Below are positions 32,595-44,733 of a stretch of DNA of 64,000 nt, piece by piece. The notes under the pieces were generated by a model. It had not been told where the DNA came from, made no database searches, and saw nothing but the letters and a program-made list of their open reading frames with translations. The translations under genes and the position numbers were made by a program. Where the stretch lies: NCBI RefSeq assembly GCF_008364555.1, contig NZ_VTUC01000001.1, positions 310,001-374,000 of the forward strand, written 5' to 3'. The stretch comes from Enterobacter vonholyi (lineage in GTDB: Bacteria > Pseudomonadota > Gammaproteobacteria > Enterobacterales > Enterobacteriaceae). Position 1 is the first letter of the stretch. Each line of letters opens with the position of its first letter.

Positions 32595-33968
32595 TTACTG
32601 CGCTTCCGCCAGCTGACGGTCGCGGCGGCATTTAAACACCCAGCCCACCAGCAGCAGCACAATCCACGCGCAGCCCACGTACAGTGAAATGCGGGTGTCC
32701 GGATGGTAGCCAATCAGGCCAATGATAAACACCAGGAAGATCAGCCCCACGACGGTCGTTGCGACGCCGCCCGGGACTTTGAACTTCAGCGCTTTCGCCT
32801 CTTCAGGCGACAGGCGGCGGCGGAACGCAATCTGCGACAGCAGGATCATGATCCACACCCAGACGGTTGCGAAGGTCGCCAGGGACGCAATCACCAGGAA
32901 GACGTTCTCCGGCATGATGTAGTTCAGGTAAACCGAGAACAGCAGCGCTACGGTCATCACCACAACGGTTACCCACGGCGTGCCGCGGCGTGAGGTTTTG
33001 GCGAATACCTTCGGCGCACTGCCCTGCTCCGCCATGCCGTGCAGCATACGGCCTACGCCAAAGACGTCACTGTTAATCGCCGAAAGCGACGCGGTCAGCA
33101 CCACAAAGTTCAGAATGCTGGCCGCAAACGCAATGCCCATATGCTGGAAGGTCAGGACAAACGGGCTACCGTTGGTGCCTACCTGGTTCCACGGGTAGAT
33201 GGACATAATCACGAACAGCGTACCCACGTAGAACACCAGAATACGCATCGGCACAGAGTTGATGGCGCGCGGAATGGATTTCTCCGGATCTTTCGCTTCC
33301 CCGGCGGTGATACCGATAATCTCGATACCGCCGTAGGCGAACATCACCATCTGCAGCGACATCACCATCCCGAGCCAGCCGTTGCTGAAGAAGCCGCCGT
33401 TGCTCCAGAGATTGTGAATACCGGTCGGCTGCCCGCCGTTGCCAATCCCCCAGATGATAATCCCGAAACCGGCCACAATCATGATGATGATGGTCGCGAC
33501 CTTGAAGAAGGAGAACCAGAACTCCAGCTCGCCGAACACCTTCACGCTCATCAGGTTGACGGCGCAAATGATCAGCACCACGCTCAGTACCCAAATCCAG
33601 TGCGGCACCGCCGGGAACCAGACGCCCATGTAGATGCCAAACGCCGTCACGTCGGCAATCGCCACAATCAGGATTTCGAAGCAGTAGGTCCAGCCGGTGA
33701 TAAACCCGGCCAGCGGGCCGAGGTTTTCCTGCGCGTAGCGGGAGAATGAGCTGGCGGAGGGGTTGTGAACCGACATTTCGCCGAGGGCGCGCATGATGAT
33801 ATACGCCGCCACGCCGCCGATAATGTACGCCAGCAGAACGCTGGGACCGGCCATTTTGATGGCATCTGCCGAGCCATAAAAAAGACCGGTGCCGATAGCA
33901 GAGCCCAGCGCCATAAAGCGGATGTGGCGCGTGCTCAATCCACGTTTAAGTTTGTTAGTGCTTTCCAT
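32595..33968 (-). CDS. proY: proline-specific permease ProY
   Basis: ProY is a 12-helix amino-acid permease of the APC superfamily, 457 residues, nearly identical in layout to E. coli ProY. The first helix carries [21 protein letters not shown] (split: [21 protein letters not shown]), typical of the substrate-binding unwound helix. Proline transport by ProY in E. coli and Salmonella is cryptic or conditional. It follows brnQ on the same strand after a terminator. Confidence 0.95.
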   Translation of the reverse strand: MESTNKLKRGLSTRHIRFMALGSAIGTGLFYGSADAIKMAGPSVLLAYIIGGVAAYIIMRALGEMSVHNPSASSFSRYAQENLGPLAGFITGWTYCFEILIVAIADVTAFGIYMGVWFPAVPHWIWVLSVVLIICAVNLMSVKVFGELEFWFSFFKVATIIIMIVAGFGIIIWGIGNGGQPTGIHNLWSNGGFFSNGWLGMVMSLQMVMFAYGGIEIIGITAGEAKDPEKSIPRAINSVPMRILVFYVGTLFVIMSIYPWNQVGTNGSPFVLTFQHMGIAFAASILNFVVLTASLSAINSDVFGVGRMLHGMAEQGSAPKVFAKTSRRGTPWVTVVVMTVALLFSVYLNYIMPENVFLVIASLATFATVWVWIMILLSQIAFRRRLSPEEAKALKFKVPGGVATTVVGLIFLVFIIGLIGYHPDTRISLYVGCAWIVLLLVGWVFKCRRDRQLAEAQ

Positions 33969-33990
33969 TTAAATCTTGCCATTCAACACG

Positions 33991-34030
33991 AAAAAAACAA
34001 AAAACCACGGGGCCTTAAGCCCCGTGGTTA
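33991..34030 (-). terminator. rho-independent terminator of brnQ
   Basis: A perfect 11-bp stem (AACCACGGGGC / GCCCCGTGGTT) with a 5-base loop is followed on the minus strand by a T-rich tract. It lies between brnQ and proY. Confidence 0.9.
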
Positions 34031-34049
34031 AACAGTTTGTTGCCGTTGA

Positions 34050-35369
34050 TTAATGAGCGTTCGATGCGACCTGACGCCCTGCAGCACGGTCCCAGATAAT
34101 CGCCAGAACCAGTGCAACAACGGTAGGCATCAACCAGGCCAGACCCTGCTCGGACAGCGGCAGACGCTGTGTCCATGCCGGCAGTATGTGCGCGAAAGCT
34201 GATGCTTTAATCCCGTCAAGGATACCAAAAATCAGGCTGATAAACATGGCTGGCGCAATAATTCGTGAAGAGTTGTTCCACCACGGACGAGTAAAGCTCA
34301 GCACTACCAGTACGATGCACGGCGGATAAATCGCCGTCAACACCGGAATAGAGACCTGAATCAGGTGGCTCAGACCGAGGTTAGACACCGCCATGGAGAA
34401 GATACCGAGGATAAACACCAGGGTGCGGTAAGAAAGCGGCAGATACTGTGCAAAGAACTCTGCGCAGGCGCAGGTCAGGCCAACCGCGGTAACCAGACAG
34501 GCCAGGAAGATCAGCGCTGCCAGCAGCATACTGCCCGCACCGCCGAAGGTGTGCTGCACGTAGGCGTGCAGGATAGCCGCACCGTTGGCGTTCTGTTCAA
34601 CCAGCATGGCGCTATCGGAACCCAGACGGAACAGCGCCAGATACAGCAGGGTCAGCCCCACACCAGCCATCAGGCCAGCCCAGATGGTGTAGCGGGTCAG
34701 CAGACGCGCTTCGGTCACACCGCGGGAACGCGCGGCGTTAACGATAACGATACCAAACACCATCGCGCCTAGCGTATCCATCGTCAGGTAGCCGTTCACG
34801 AAGCCGTTAGAGAACGCGGCATTTTTATAGGCGTCCATCGCGTCGCTAATCGGGCCGGCGGGCCAGACGATGGCCGCTACCGCCAGAACAATCAGCGCCA
34901 CAATTTTCAGCGGAGCCAGGAAGTTACCCACGGTATCCAACAGCTTGCCCGGATAGAGGGAAACCAGAATCACGATCGCGAAGTAGATCAGGCTGTAGAT
35001 AAACAGCGGCATCGCGCCGTCACCGGTCAGGGGAGCAATACCCACTTCGAAGGACACGGTTGCCGTACGCGGGGTCGCAAACAGCGGGCCAACGGCGAGA
35101 TAGCAGACGGTTGCCAGCAGAACGCCCGCCACTTTGCCAATCGGGGTGCTGAGGCTATCCACACCGCCGCCGACTTTCGCCAGCGCGATGACGGTCAGCA
35201 CCGGCAGACCCACGGCAGTAATCAGGAAACCAAACGCGGCGGTCCAGACGTGTTCACCCGCCTGTAAGCCAACCATTGGAGGGAAAATGATGTTGCCTGC
35301 GCCAACGAACAGCGCAAATGTCATAAAGCCCAGCGCGATGATGTCACGCGATTTTAAGTGATGGGTCAT
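34050..35369 (-). CDS. brnQ: branched-chain amino acid:Na+/H+ symporter BrnQ
   Basis: BrnQ is a 439-residue LIVCS-family inner-membrane transporter for leucine, isoleucine and valine, with about 12 hydrophobic helices. The N-terminal signature [23 protein letters not shown] ([13 protein letters not shown] and [10 protein letters not shown]) is characteristic. It is preceded by a 409-base leader and promoter region and lies downstream of phoR, as in E. coli. Confidence 0.96.
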   Translation of the reverse strand: MTHHLKSRDIIALGFMTFALFVGAGNIIFPPMVGLQAGEHVWTAAFGFLITAVGLPVLTVIALAKVGGGVDSLSTPIGKVAGVLLATVCYLAVGPLFATPRTATVSFEVGIAPLTGDGAMPLFIYSLIYFAIVILVSLYPGKLLDTVGNFLAPLKIVALIVLAVAAIVWPAGPISDAMDAYKNAAFSNGFVNGYLTMDTLGAMVFGIVIVNAARSRGVTEARLLTRYTIWAGLMAGVGLTLLYLALFRLGSDSAMLVEQNANGAAILHAYVQHTFGGAGSMLLAALIFLACLVTAVGLTCACAEFFAQYLPLSYRTLVFILGIFSMAVSNLGLSHLIQVSIPVLTAIYPPCIVLVVLSFTRPWWNNSSRIIAPAMFISLIFGILDGIKASAFAHILPAWTQRLPLSEQGLAWLMPTVVALVLAIIWDRAAGRQVASNAH

Positions 35370-35778
35370 AAAACCTTACTGCCTGTGGATGTGGTGTTGA
35401 AAACATTGAGATTTTCGATATCCCTCACGGGACGATACAGCCGAAAATTTGCTCAATTTCAGCGGGAAATGCTCCCGTCCAGGCGTGGAGAAGAATAGTT
35501 TTTCGATTTACCACGCAAATACAGTCGGTCTGACAGTATCTGGGGCGCAATTTAAACGCTTATAACGTTTAAAGGCAAGGTGGGATCGTAAAACCAGAAC
35601 AATATGCCAGCATGAAAATACACACCAGCACAATACGCTGTTTATAAGAAAAACCCATGGCTAATCATGCGAACAAAAAACAGCCAGCCGTATAAAATTC
35701 ATCCGCGTTTCGCTTGACTGCAAAGCAAACGGGCCAGCGATGGCTGACCCGTGGAAAGGTAAAATGACACGCCTGCCG
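35370..35778 (-). other. gene-free region upstream of brnQ
   Basis: No convincing coding frame is present. An 8-bp inverted repeat, TTTAAACG-N7-CGTTTAAA, lies at 35551-35573, about 180 bases before brnQ. A mismatched stem (35729-35752, CGGGCCAGC with GCTGACCCG) may terminate phoR on the minus strand. The rest is AT-rich and presumably holds the brnQ promoter; a weak pair TTTGCG-N16-TATTCT ends near 35488. Confidence 0.5.
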
Positions 35779-37074
35779 TCAGGCGATCTTTTTGGCAATT
35801 AATCGTTCCGGAATAACGAAACTGAAGCGGGTTCCCTTACCCAGGGTACTCTGAATATCGAGACGGCTTTCATGGTGATTGACCGCGTGTTTAACAATCG
35901 CCAGCCCCAGGCCGCTTCCGCCTGTCTGGCGGGATCGCGCTTTATCCACACGGTAAAAGCGCTCGGTCAGACGCGGAATATGCTCCGGCGCAATCCCCGG
36001 CCCGTTGTCCTCCACGCTAAACTCGGCCCCCGTGGGGGTATGGTGCCAGCGCACCACGATATCCGTCCCCTCCGGCGTATGATTCACCGCGTTATACACC
36101 AGGTTGGAAATGGCGCTGCGCAGCTCATCTTCGCTGCCCAGCACCTTCAGCGTGTTGTCGACGTCAAAGGTCAGGTGATGCTTTTTGTGGCTTAACGTCT
36201 GCGCTTCACGCTCCACGACCCGCAGCATCATCGGGACATCAATGGTGTCATTCAGCGCGAGCGTTGGCGCCGCTTCAATCTTCGAGAGCGTCAGCAGCTG
36301 CTTCACCAGCCCTTCCATCCGGTGCGTTTGCTCACGCATGGTGTGCAGCGCTTTTTCACGCGGCGCACCTTCCAGCGTTTGCTCCTGCATCATCTCCAGG
36401 TAGCCCTGCAGCACGGTCAACGGGGTTCTCAGTTCGTGGCTGACGTTGGCGAAGAAGTTGCGACGCGCCCCTTCCAGCTGGTGCATCTGGGTAACATCGC
36501 GCGCCACCATCAGCCACTGCTTATCGCTGTAGGGCATCACGCGGATTTCCAGATGGCGACCATTATTGAGCTTCAGATTGTGCGGACGGGTGAAATCACG
36601 CTTTTTCAGATACAGCGTGAACTCGGGATAGCGCAGAAGGTTGAGGATATTCTGGCCATTGTCATCCGGCCAGCGCAGGCCCAGCAGCTGCTGCGCCAGG
36701 CCGTTACACCAGAAGATCGTCCCTTCTTCGGTGGTCAGAATCACGGCATCCGGCAGCGACTCTGCGCCGCTGCGAAAACGCTTAATCAGGCTTCCCAGCT
36801 CGCGGCGACGCTTTTTATTACGCATCTGCATCTGATGCAGGCCGTACAGCAGCGGCTCCCAGCTGCCGCTTCCCGGCGGCGGCGTCATGCTTCGGTCAAC
36901 CCACAGCCACCAGGAAAGGCGCAGCAGGTTCCAGAAATGCCAGATGAGCAGCCCGGTGACCGACGCCAGCAGAAACCACGGCAGGTGTCCAAGAAAGGCC
37001 CCCAGAATGAAGGCCGGAATACAGCATAAGATCAGTTCAAAGACGAGCCTTTTCCATGACAGACGTTCCAGCAC
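35779..37074 (-). CDS. phoR: phosphate regulon sensor histidine kinase PhoR
   Basis: PhoR is the membrane sensor kinase of the phosphate-starvation response, 431 residues. Two N-terminal membrane segments (about 10-60) are followed by a PAS domain (about 95-200), the phosphoacceptor histidine in [15 protein letters not shown], and ATP-binding boxes [24 protein letters not shown] and [12 protein letters not shown]. It begins 21 bases after phoB, whose product it phosphorylates. Confidence 0.98.
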   Translation of the reverse strand: MLERLSWKRLVFELILCCIPAFILGAFLGHLPWFLLASVTGLLIWHFWNLLRLSWWLWVDRSMTPPPGSGSWEPLLYGLHQMQMRNKKRRRELGSLIKRFRSGAESLPDAVILTTEEGTIFWCNGLAQQLLGLRWPDDNGQNILNLLRYPEFTLYLKKRDFTRPHNLKLNNGRHLEIRVMPYSDKQWLMVARDVTQMHQLEGARRNFFANVSHELRTPLTVLQGYLEMMQEQTLEGAPREKALHTMREQTHRMEGLVKQLLTLSKIEAAPTLALNDTIDVPMMLRVVEREAQTLSHKKHHLTFDVDNTLKVLGSEDELRSAISNLVYNAVNHTPEGTDIVVRWHHTPTGAEFSVEDNGPGIAPEHIPRLTERFYRVDKARSRQTGGSGLGLAIVKHAVNHHESRLDIQSTLGKGTRFSFVIPERLIAKKIA

Positions 37075-37095
37075 GCGTCACACTCCTGTCATTGT

Positions 37096-37785
37096 TCAGA
37101 AACGGGTAGAAAAACGATAACCCGTGCCGCGGACCGTCTGCACCATGCGATCGTGGCCGCTCAGTTCCAGCGCTTTTCGCAGGCGGCGGATATGTACGTC
37201 AACTGTCCGGTCTTCGACATACACGTTAGTTCCCCAGACGTTATTCAGCAACTGCTCGCGGCTGTAAACGCGTTCCGGGTGGGTCATAAAGAAGTGCAGG
37301 AGTTTAAATTCGGTAGGCCCCATGTCGAGGGGATTCTCACCGGTCATCACGCGGTGAGAAGTAGGATCAAGGCTCAGCCCCTGCATTTCGATCACCTCTT
37401 CCACCGCCATCGGTGAAATACGGCGCATCACGGCTTTAATGCGAGCCACCAGCTCTTTTGGGGAGAACGGTTTAGTAATGTAATCGTCCGCACCGGTCTC
37501 CAGACCGCGCACGCGATCCTCTTCTTCTCCGCGCGCCGTGAGCATCACAACCGGGATATCGCGGGTCAGCGCTTCACGCTTCAGGTGTTTGATAAACTGC
37601 AGTCCGGAGCCGCCGGGCAACATCCAGTCCAGCAGAATCAGATCGGGCCAGGGTTCATTCAGCTGGTTCACTGCGCTGTCATAATCTTCCGCTTCAACCG
37701 GCTGGAAGCCGTTTTGCTCGAGCACGAAGCACACCATTTCACGAATTGGAGCTTCATCTTCTACGACCAGAATACGTCTCGCCAT
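37096..37785 (-). CDS. phoB: phosphate response regulator PhoB
   Basis: PhoB is a 229-residue OmpR-family regulator. The receiver domain shows the phosphoacceptor aspartate in [13 protein letters not shown] and the switch lysine in [13 protein letters not shown]; the winged helix is C-terminal ([20 protein letters not shown] split at GTN). A PhoB box upstream indicates autoregulation. Targets visible in this window include phoA and phoB itself. Confidence 0.98.
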   Translation of the reverse strand: MARRILVVEDEAPIREMVCFVLEQNGFQPVEAEDYDSAVNQLNEPWPDLILLDWMLPGGSGLQFIKHLKREALTRDIPVVMLTARGEEEDRVRGLETGADDYITKPFSPKELVARIKAVMRRISPMAVEEVIEMQGLSLDPTSHRVMTGENPLDMGPTEFKLLHFFMTHPERVYSREQLLNNVWGTNVYVEDRTVDVHIRRLRKALELSGHDRMVQTVRGTGYRFSTRF

Positions 37786-37838
37786 ACTTTGCCCTGTCTT
37801 ATCTTATTTACGTTACAAGTTTGTAATTCGGCGCCATT

Positions 37839-37869
37839 ATGCGTCAGATTTATGACAGATTTATGAAAA
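37839..37869 (-). promoter_or_regulatory. Pho box upstream of phoB
   Basis: On the minus strand, CTGTCATAAAT-CTGACGCAT (37839-37858) is a two-repeat Pho box, preceded by a third partial repeat TTTTTCATAAAT. It lies 54 bases before the phoB ATG and closely resembles the E. coli phoB site. Confidence 0.88.
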
Positions 37870-37912
37870 ACAGTACCACTATAAATGGCAAACTGTTGTT
37901 TTATTACAGCGG

Positions 37913-37941
37913 TTATTTTCCCTTCTCTGAACGTTTATAAT
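37913..37941 (+). promoter_or_regulatory. predicted promoter of sbcDC
   Basis: TATAAT (37936-37941) is preceded at 17 bases by TTATTT (37913-37918), a weak -35. The start codon of sbcD lies about 25 bases past the inferred start point. Confidence 0.5.
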
Positions 37942-37972
37942 CCTGCTTTCTCTTTTTTGCCACGGATCAGCT

Positions 37973-39178
37973 ATGCGCATACTACACACCTCGGACTGGC
38001 ATCTGGGTCAAAATTTTTACAGCAAAAGCCGTGCGGCTGAACATGAAGCGTTCCTGAACTGGCTGCTGGAAACGGCCCGGACGCATGAGGTGGACGCGAT
38101 TATCGTGGCGGGAGATATTTTTGATACCGGCTCGCCGCCGAGCTACGCGCGCGAGCTGTACAACCGCTTCGTGGTGAATTTGCAGCAAACAGGGTGTCAT
38201 CTGGTGATTGTCGCCGGCAACCACGATTCCGTCGCAACGCTGAATGAATCCCGCGACATCCTGGCGTTTCTCAATACCACCGTCGTCGCCAGCGCCGGGC
38301 ACGCCCCGCAGATCCTGAAAAAACGCGACGGGTCGCCGGGGGCGGTGCTGTGTCCGATACCGTTTTTACGTCCGCGCGACATCGTGCAAAGCCAGGCGGG
38401 GCTGTCGGGTGCGGAAAAGCAGCAGCATTTATTACAGGCCATCACCGACTATTACCACCAGCAGCACGCCGAAGCCTGTGCACTGCGGGGTGACCAGCCG
38501 ATTCCGGTGATTGCAACCGGGCATCTCACCACGGTCGGGGCCAGTAAAAGTGACGCCGTGCGTGACATCTATATCGGCACGCTGGATGCCTTTCCGGCGC
38601 AAAACTTCCCGCCAGCCGACTACATCGCGCTAGGCCACATCCACCGCGCTCAGGTCATCGGCGGCTGCGAGCATATCCGCTACTGTGGCTCACCTGTTTC
38701 GCTCAGCTTCGACGAAACGGGCAAAGCCAAATCCGTGCATCTGGTGAGTTTTAGCGAGGGCAAACTCAGCGCCGTCGAGACGCTGGAGGTGCCCGTCACC
38801 CAGCCGCTGGCGGTGCTGAAGGGCGATCTCGACGCCATTTCCACCCAGTTGGAGCAGTGGCGCGGCGTCGAGCAAGATCCCCCCGTCTGGCTGGATATCG
38901 AAATCACCACCGACGACTACCTGCACGATATGCAGCGAAAAATCCAGGCACTGACCGAAGACTTGCCGGTAGAGGTGTTACTGGTGCGCCGCAGCCGCGA
39001 GCAGCGCGAGAAAATTCTGTTAAGCGCTCAACGCGAAACGCTCAGTGAGCTTCGGGTTGAAGAGGTGTTTGAACGCAGGCTCTCGCAGGAGGAAATCGAC
39101 GACACGAAGCGCGCAAGACTCAGCGAACTGTTCAGCCATACCCTGCATGCGCTCAATGATGAGGAAGAAAACGCGTGA
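37973..39178 (+). CDS. sbcD: SbcCD nuclease subunit D (Mre11 family)
   Basis: SbcD is the Mn-dependent nuclease of the SbcCD complex, which cleaves hairpins and protein-blocked DNA ends. The protein has 401 residues. The calcineurin-like phosphoesterase motifs are in order: [42 protein letters not shown] and LGHIHRAQ. Its last four bases overlap the GTG start of sbcC. Confidence 0.97.
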   Translation: MRILHTSDWHLGQNFYSKSRAAEHEAFLNWLLETARTHEVDAIIVAGDIFDTGSPPSYARELYNRFVVNLQQTGCHLVIVAGNHDSVATLNESRDILAFLNTTVVASAGHAPQILKKRDGSPGAVLCPIPFLRPRDIVQSQAGLSGAEKQQHLLQAITDYYHQQHAEACALRGDQPIPVIATGHLTTVGASKSDAVRDIYIGTLDAFPAQNFPPADYIALGHIHRAQVIGGCEHIRYCGSPVSLSFDETGKAKSVHLVSFSEGKLSAVETLEVPVTQPLAVLKGDLDAISTQLEQWRGVEQDPPVWLDIEITTDDYLHDMQRKIQALTEDLPVEVLLVRRSREQREKILLSAQRETLSELRVEEVFERRLSQEEIDDTKRARLSELFSHTLHALNDEEENA

Positions 39179-42100
39179 AAATTCTGAGCCTGCGCCTGAA
39201 AAATATCAACTCCCTCAAGGGCGAGTGGAAAATTGACTTTACCGCTGAGCCGTTTGCCAGCAACGGGCTGTTTGCCATCACCGGCGCGACCGGGGCAGGT
39301 AAAACTACCCTGCTCGACGCCATCTGTCTGGCGCTTTATCACGAAACGCCGCGCCTGAATAAGGTCTCCCAGGCGCAAAACGATCTGATGACGCGCGACA
39401 CCGCCGAGTGCCTGGCGGAAGTGGAGTTCGAGGTAAAAGGCATCGCCTACCGCGCCTTCTGGAGCCAGAACCGGGCGCGCAACCAGCCTGACGGGAACCT
39501 GCAGGCACCGCGCGTTGAGCTGGCGCGCTGCGAAGATGGCAAAATCCTGGCCGACAAAGTGACGGATAAACTGGAGCAAACCGCCGCGCTCACCGGGCTG
39601 GACTATGGCCGCTTTACCCGCTCGATGCTGCTCTCACAGGGGCAATTTGCTGCCTTCCTCAACGCCAAACCGAGCGATCGTGCCGAGCTGCTGGAAGAGC
39701 TGACCGGCACCGAGATCTACGGCCAGATTTCCGCCATGGTGTTTGAAAAACACAAAGCCGCCCGCAGCGTGCTTGAAAAGTGCGAGGCGCAGGCGGCGGG
39801 CGTCGTGCTGTTGAGTGAAGAGCAACAGCAGCAGTTACAGCAAAGTTTGCAGGCACTTACTGACGAAGAGAAAATCCTGCTGGAACAGCAGCAAAGCCAA
39901 CAGAAAGATTTTCAGTGGCTTACGCGCCATGAAGAGCTCGTAAGAGAGCAACAGCGCGTCAACGCGCTCCAGCAGCATGCGCAACAGGCGCTGGCGGACG
40001 CAGCACCTGAGCTGGCAAAACTCCAGCTTGCTCTGCCCGCCGCCCAGCTTCGACCGCTTTGGGAGCATCAGCAGGAACAAACCGCACGCCTGACGCAAAC
40101 GCAGCAGCGTATTATCGAAGTAAATACTCGCTTACAAGCCAAAACCGCACTGCGCGCGCGGATCCGCAACTCTGCACTGCGTAACCACGAGCAGCTACAT
40201 ACCGAACTGACGTCGCTGGCGCAGTGGCTGGCGGAGCACGAGCGTTATCGCCTGCTGGGGCAGGAGATCGCCGGATGGCGTGCCCAGTTCTCGCAGCTTA
40301 ACCGCGATAAAACGCAGTTAGCCTCGCTTGCGGCGCGGATAGGTGAATTACGCAACAAGCTGGCTGAGATGCCGGAAAATGCGCTGACGCTAACGGCGGA
40401 CGAAGTCAGCGTGGCCATGGAGCAGCAGTCCCGGTCACGCACGCTGCGCCAGCAGCTGACGTCGCTGCATGCCCGCTATCAGCCGCTGCAAAAGCGCCTG
40501 CGTCAGAGCGGTGAAAGCGTGCAGAAGGCGCAGGCCGAACAAAATAAACTCAATGAAACGCTGACGCTGCGCCGCCAGCAGTACAAAGAAAAAAACCAGC
40601 ACTATCTCGACCTGAAAGCCCTGTGCGAGACCGAAGCAACAATCAAGAAGCTGGAGCATTACCGTTCGCAGCTTGAGGCGGGTAAACCCTGTCCGCTGTG
40701 CGGTTCCTGCGAACATCCGGCCGTTGAGCAATATCAGTCGCTTGAGCTGACGGATAACCAGCGCCGCCGTGATGCCCTGGAAAAAGAGGTCGCCGCCCTT
40801 AAAGAGGAAGGCCTGCTGGTGCTGGGACAGGTCAATGCCCTGACTCAGCAGATCCAGCGTGAAACAGACGACGCGCAGACGCTTTCTCAGGAAGAGCAAG
40901 CGCTCACTAAAGAGTGGATGGCGGCCTGCACGTCCCTGAACATTGCGTTGAATATTCAGGATGATATCGCGCCATGGCTGAACGAACAGGAACAGTACGA
41001 GCGCCAGCTTTATCAGCTCAGCCAGCGGCTGACCCTGCAGAACCAGCTGAGCGAACAGGAAGCGCAGGAGCGGCAGTATCAGCAGCAGCTGGCGGCCACG
41101 CGCCAGGCGCTAGAACATGCCCTGCTCGCGCTCTCACTTAACGCACCTGAAGAGGGTCAGGAAGCCGCCTGGCTTCAGGCCCGTGAAGCTGAATTCGCGC
41201 AGTGGCAGGAGAAGCAAGCGCAGCACGGCGTGCTTCAGGAACGCATAAACGCCCTGAAGCCGCTGCTCGACGCGCTACCGGAAACGAACAGCGAAGACGC
41301 CGAACCGGCCATTCCTGACCACTGGCGCGACGTCCACGACGAATGCGTGTCGCTGCAAAGCCAGCTCACCGCGCAGCAGCAGCAGGAAAAGCTGGAGCAA
41401 GAGCGACTGCAGCAGTCGCAGACGCAGTTCAGCGCGGCGCTCTCGGCGAGCTGCTTTGCCGACCAGGACGCGTTTCTTGCCGCCCTGCTGGATGACGATG
41501 CCATTCGCCACCTCGAACAGCGAAAGCAGTCGCTGGAAAACCAGATACAGCAGGCCGCGGCCCTTTGCGATCAGGCGAACCAACAGCTGCAGTCTCATCT
41601 GGCGCTGCGGCCGGAAGGGCTCAACGAAGATGCTCCTGCGCTGCAAAGCCAGCTGCAGCAGCTGGCGCAACGGCTGCGCGAGAACACCACGCATCAGGGT
41701 GAGTTCCGTCAGCAGCTTAAGCAGGACAGCGATAACCGGCAGCATCAGCTGGCGTTGATGCAGGAAATTGAAGAGGCCGCGCGCCAGGCAGACGACTGGG
41801 GGTACCTGAACGCGCTGATCGGCTCGAGCACCGGCGACAAGTTCCGCAAGTTCGCCCAGGGGCTGACGCTGGACAATCTTGTCTGGCTTGCTAACCAGCA
41901 GCTTAACCGTTTACACGGGCGTTATTTATTGCAGCGTAAGGCCAGCGACGCGCTGGAGCTGGAAGTGGTGGATACGTGGCAGGCGGATGCGGTTCGTGAT
42001 ACCCGCACGCTCTCAGGCGGCGAGAGCTTCCTGGTCAGCCTGGCGCTGGCGCTGGCGCTTTCCGATCTGGTGAGTCATAAAACGCGAATCGATTCCCTGT

Positions 42101-42306
42101 TCCTGGATGAAGGGTTCGGCACGCTCGACAGTGAGACGCTGGATACGGCACTGGATGCGCTCGACGCACTGAACGCCACCGGGAAAACCATCGGCGTGAT
42201 CAGCCACGTAGAGGCGATGAAAGAGCGTATTCCGGTGCAGATCAAGGTTAAGAAAATTAACGGGCTGGGGTATAGCAGGCTGGATAAGGAATTTGCGGTG
42301 GGGTGA
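39175..42306 (+). CDS. sbcC: SbcCD nuclease subunit C (Rad50 family ATPase)
   Basis: SbcC is an SMC-like ATPase of 1043 residues. Walker A is GATGAGKTT near residue 37; long Gln/Glu-rich coiled coils flank the zinc hook [10 protein letters not shown] at about residue 504; the signature [19 protein letters not shown] and Walker [12 protein letters not shown] are near the C-terminus. The start is GTG overlapping the sbcD stop (GTGA), giving tight coupling. Compared with E. coli the hook reads GSCEHP, adding a third cysteine. araJ does not follow. Confidence 0.97.
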   Translation: MKILSLRLKNINSLKGEWKIDFTAEPFASNGLFAITGATGAGKTTLLDAICLALYHETPRLNKVSQAQNDLMTRDTAECLAEVEFEVKGIAYRAFWSQNRARNQPDGNLQAPRVELARCEDGKILADKVTDKLEQTAALTGLDYGRFTRSMLLSQGQFAAFLNAKPSDRAELLEELTGTEIYGQISAMVFEKHKAARSVLEKCEAQAAGVVLLSEEQQQQLQQSLQALTDEEKILLEQQQSQQKDFQWLTRHEELVREQQRVNALQQHAQQALADAAPELAKLQLALPAAQLRPLWEHQQEQTARLTQTQQRIIEVNTRLQAKTALRARIRNSALRNHEQLHTELTSLAQWLAEHERYRLLGQEIAGWRAQFSQLNRDKTQLASLAARIGELRNKLAEMPENALTLTADEVSVAMEQQSRSRTLRQQLTSLHARYQPLQKRLRQSGESVQKAQAEQNKLNETLTLRRQQYKEKNQHYLDLKALCETEATIKKLEHYRSQLEAGKPCPLCGSCEHPAVEQYQSLELTDNQRRRDALEKEVAALKEEGLLVLGQVNALTQQIQRETDDAQTLSQEEQALTKEWMAACTSLNIALNIQDDIAPWLNEQEQYERQLYQLSQRLTLQNQLSEQEAQERQYQQQLAATRQALEHALLALSLNAPEEGQEAAWLQAREAEFAQWQEKQAQHGVLQERINALKPLLDALPETNSEDAEPAIPDHWRDVHDECVSLQSQLTAQQQQEKLEQERLQQSQTQFSAALSASCFADQDAFLAALLDDDAIRHLEQRKQSLENQIQQAAALCDQANQQLQSHLALRPEGLNEDAPALQSQLQQLAQRLRENTTHQGEFRQQLKQDSDNRQHQLALMQEIEEAARQADDWGYLNALIGSSTGDKFRKFAQGLTLDNLVWLANQQLNRLHGRYLLQRKASDALELEVVDTWQADAVRDTRTLSGGESFLVSLALALALSDLVSHKTRIDSLFLDEGFGTLDSETLDTALDALDALNATGKTIGVISHVEAMKERIPVQIKVKKINGLGYSRLDKEFAVG

Positions 42307-42330
42307 AGGGTGGCACGGTGCGTTCTGGTG

Positions 42331-42366
42331 CCCCTCACCTTTGCCCTCTCCCACAGGGAGAGGGAA
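42331..42366. repeat. CCCTCTCCC-arm palindromic repeat, copy 3 (reverse orientation)
   Basis: CCCCTCACCTTTG is followed by CCCTCTCCC-ACA-GGGAGAGGG. It fills the 76-base convergent gap between sbcC and mak, where E. coli carries araJ. Confidence 0.85.
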
Positions 42367-42382
42367 TAAACACTATTTGCTT

Positions 42383-43288
42383 TTATTCCGGCCACAGCCA
42401 CGCCGCGCCGCGCACGCCGCTGGAGTCACCGTGGACAGCTTTGCGGATCGGGGTTTCACACTCGCCGCCGAAAACCCACTGTTTCACCAGGTTCGGTACC
42501 GTGGCGTACAGCCGGTCGACGTTGCTCATGCCGCCGCCGAGCACAATCACGTCCGGATCGAGAATATTCACCACGTGGGCCAGCGATTTCGCCAGCCGCA
42601 TTTCGTAGCGGCTCAGCGCCAGCTCCGCCACCGGATCCTGCGCTTCGACCAGACGCATGATCTCATTACCCTTGAGCGGCTGGCCGCTCAGGCGATGGTA
42701 GTCGGTCGCAAAACCGGTACCGGAGATAAACGTCTCAATACAGCCCTGTTTTCCGCAGTAGCACGGCACTTCAGCGCGGTATTTAAGCTCGTCTTCATCC
42801 ATCCACGGCAGCGGGTTGTGACCCCACTCACCCGCGGTGCCGTTACCGCCGATATGGGCGCGTCCGCCAAACGCCACGCCCGCACCGCAGCCGGTACCGA
42901 CGATCACGGCAAACACGGTCTGGGCACCTGCCGCCGCGCCGTCGATGGCCTCGGAGACCGCCAGACAATTAGCGTCGTTGGCCAGACGCACTTCCCGGTT
43001 CAGACGTTGGCTCAAATCTTTATCGAACGGCTGACCGTTGAGCCAGGTGGAGTTGGCATTTTTAACCACGCCGGTATACGGCGAGATCGACCCCGGGATC
43101 CCCATCCCTACGCTCCCGGTTTGCCCTGTCGCCTGCTCGGCCATCTCAACCAGTTGGGCAATCGTCTCGATAGTCTGGCGATAATCATCGCGCGGCGTTG
43201 GCAGACGATGGCGAAACAGCTGCTGCCCCTGCTCGCTCAGCGCGATGACTTCTGTTTTGGTGCCGCCCAAATCGATCCCAATACGCAC
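42383..43288 (-). CDS. mak: fructokinase Mak (ROK family)
   Basis: Mak is a manno(fructo)kinase of 301 residues that phosphorylates fructose at carbon 6. The ATP motif [11 protein letters not shown] starts at residue 4, EWGHNPLPW is the ROK substrate histidine region, and [15 protein letters not shown] is the ROK zinc site. The start is GTG after GAGGAGAGTCTT; the frame is open further upstream but only this start fits the family N-terminus. It faces sbcC and is divergent from rdgC. Confidence 0.95.
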   Translation of the reverse strand: MRIGIDLGGTKTEVIALSEQGQQLFRHRLPTPRDDYRQTIETIAQLVEMAEQATGQTGSVGMGIPGSISPYTGVVKNANSTWLNGQPFDKDLSQRLNREVRLANDANCLAVSEAIDGAAAGAQTVFAVIVGTGCGAGVAFGGRAHIGGNGTAGEWGHNPLPWMDEDELKYRAEVPCYCGKQGCIETFISGTGFATDYHRLSGQPLKGNEIMRLVEAQDPVAELALSRYEMRLAKSLAHVVNILDPDVIVLGGGMSNVDRLYATVPNLVKQWVFGGECETPIRKAVHGDSSGVRGAAWLWPE

Positions 43289-43411
43289 AAGACTCTCCTC
43301 ATTATTTTGATTATCAACAGAGTAGAAGCACGCATCCCGATTAGCAATGCAAGCGATGCGACAATTCGTTATCATGCCCGCTGATTTAACGACAAGGCCG
43401 TGGAAATTATC

Positions 43412-44326
43412 ATGCTGTGGTTCAAAAATTTGATGGTTTACCGTCTCAGCCGCGACGTTTCGCTGCGTGCAGAAGAGATGGAAAAACAGTTAGCCGCTTA
43501 TACCTTTTCCCCTTGCGGTAGCCAGGATATGGCAAAAACCGGTTGGGTTCCGCCAATGGGTTCACAAAGCGATGCACTGACCCACGCCAGCAGCACGGGT
43601 CAAATTATCGTCTGTGCCCGTAAAGAAGAGAAAATCCTGCCGACGCCGGTGGTTAAGCAGGCGCTCGAGGCGAAAATTTTTAAGCTGGAAGCCGAACAGG
43701 GCCGCAAGCTGAAAAAAACCGAAAAAGATTCGCTGAAGGACGAAGTACTGCACTCCCTGCTGCCGCGCGCCTTTAGCCGCTTCAGCCAGACCATGATGTG
43801 GATCGACACCGTCAACGGGCTGATCATGGTGGACTGCGCCAGCGCCAAGAAAGCAGAAGATACGCTGGCCCTGCTGCGCAAAAGCATCGGATCTTTACCG
43901 GTCGTTCCGCTGGCGCTGGAAACGCCGATCGAGCTGACGCTGACCGAATGGGTACGCAGCGGCGCTGCGGCCCAGGGCTTCCAGATCCTTGATGAAGCCG
44001 AGCTGAAAGCCCTGCTGGAAGATGGCGGCGTGATCCGCGCGAAGAAGCAGGATCTGGTCAGCGACGAGATCGCCGTACACATCGAAGCGGGTAAAGTGGT
44101 CACCAAGCTGGCGCTCGACTGGCAACAGCGCATCCAGTTCGTGATGTGCGACGACGGCTCCGTGAAGCGTCTGAAGTTCTGCGACGAGCTGCGCGATCAG
44201 AACGAAGATATCGACAGAGAAGATTACGCCCAGCGTTTTGACGCAGATTTCATCCTGATGACCGGCGAGCTGGCCGCGTTGATTCAGAATCTGGTGGAAG
44301 GTCTCGGCGGCGAAGCGCAGCGATAA
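43412..44326 (+). CDS. rdgC: recombination-associated protein RdgC
   Basis: RdgC is a 304-residue DNA-binding protein that forms a ring dimer around duplex DNA and modulates RecA. The N-terminus [19 protein letters not shown] matches the family, and [19 protein letters not shown] is a conserved segment. The ATG at 43412 was chosen over a GTG four codons upstream. Its 3' end is followed by a REP element with a T-tract. Confidence 0.96.
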   Translation: MLWFKNLMVYRLSRDVSLRAEEMEKQLAAYTFSPCGSQDMAKTGWVPPMGSQSDALTHASSTGQIIVCARKEEKILPTPVVKQALEAKIFKLEAEQGRKLKKTEKDSLKDEVLHSLLPRAFSRFSQTMMWIDTVNGLIMVDCASAKKAEDTLALLRKSIGSLPVVPLALETPIELTLTEWVRSGAAAQGFQILDEAELKALLEDGGVIRAKKQDLVSDEIAVHIEAGKVVTKLALDWQQRIQFVMCDDGSVKRLKFCDELRDQNEDIDREDYAQRFDADFILMTGELAALIQNLVEGLGGEAQR

Positions 44327-44336
44327 CGGGCAAAAC

Positions 44337-44374
44337 GTAGGCCGGGTAAGCGTTAGCGCCACCCGGCTAATTTT

Positions 44375-44377
<3 letters not shown>
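44337..44377. repeat. REP element with T-tract downstream of rdgC
   Basis: GTAGGCCGGGTAAGCG pairs with GCGCCACCCGGC (44337-44367) and is followed by TAATTTTTTATTT. The combination would work as an rdgC terminator and touches the end of the convergent ppnP gene. Confidence 0.85.
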
Positions 44378-44680
<303 letters not shown>

Positions 44681-44733
44681 TTAGATAAAAATTCACTATA
44701 GGGGCCATGCTCATCACCTGTCACGCAAAATCA

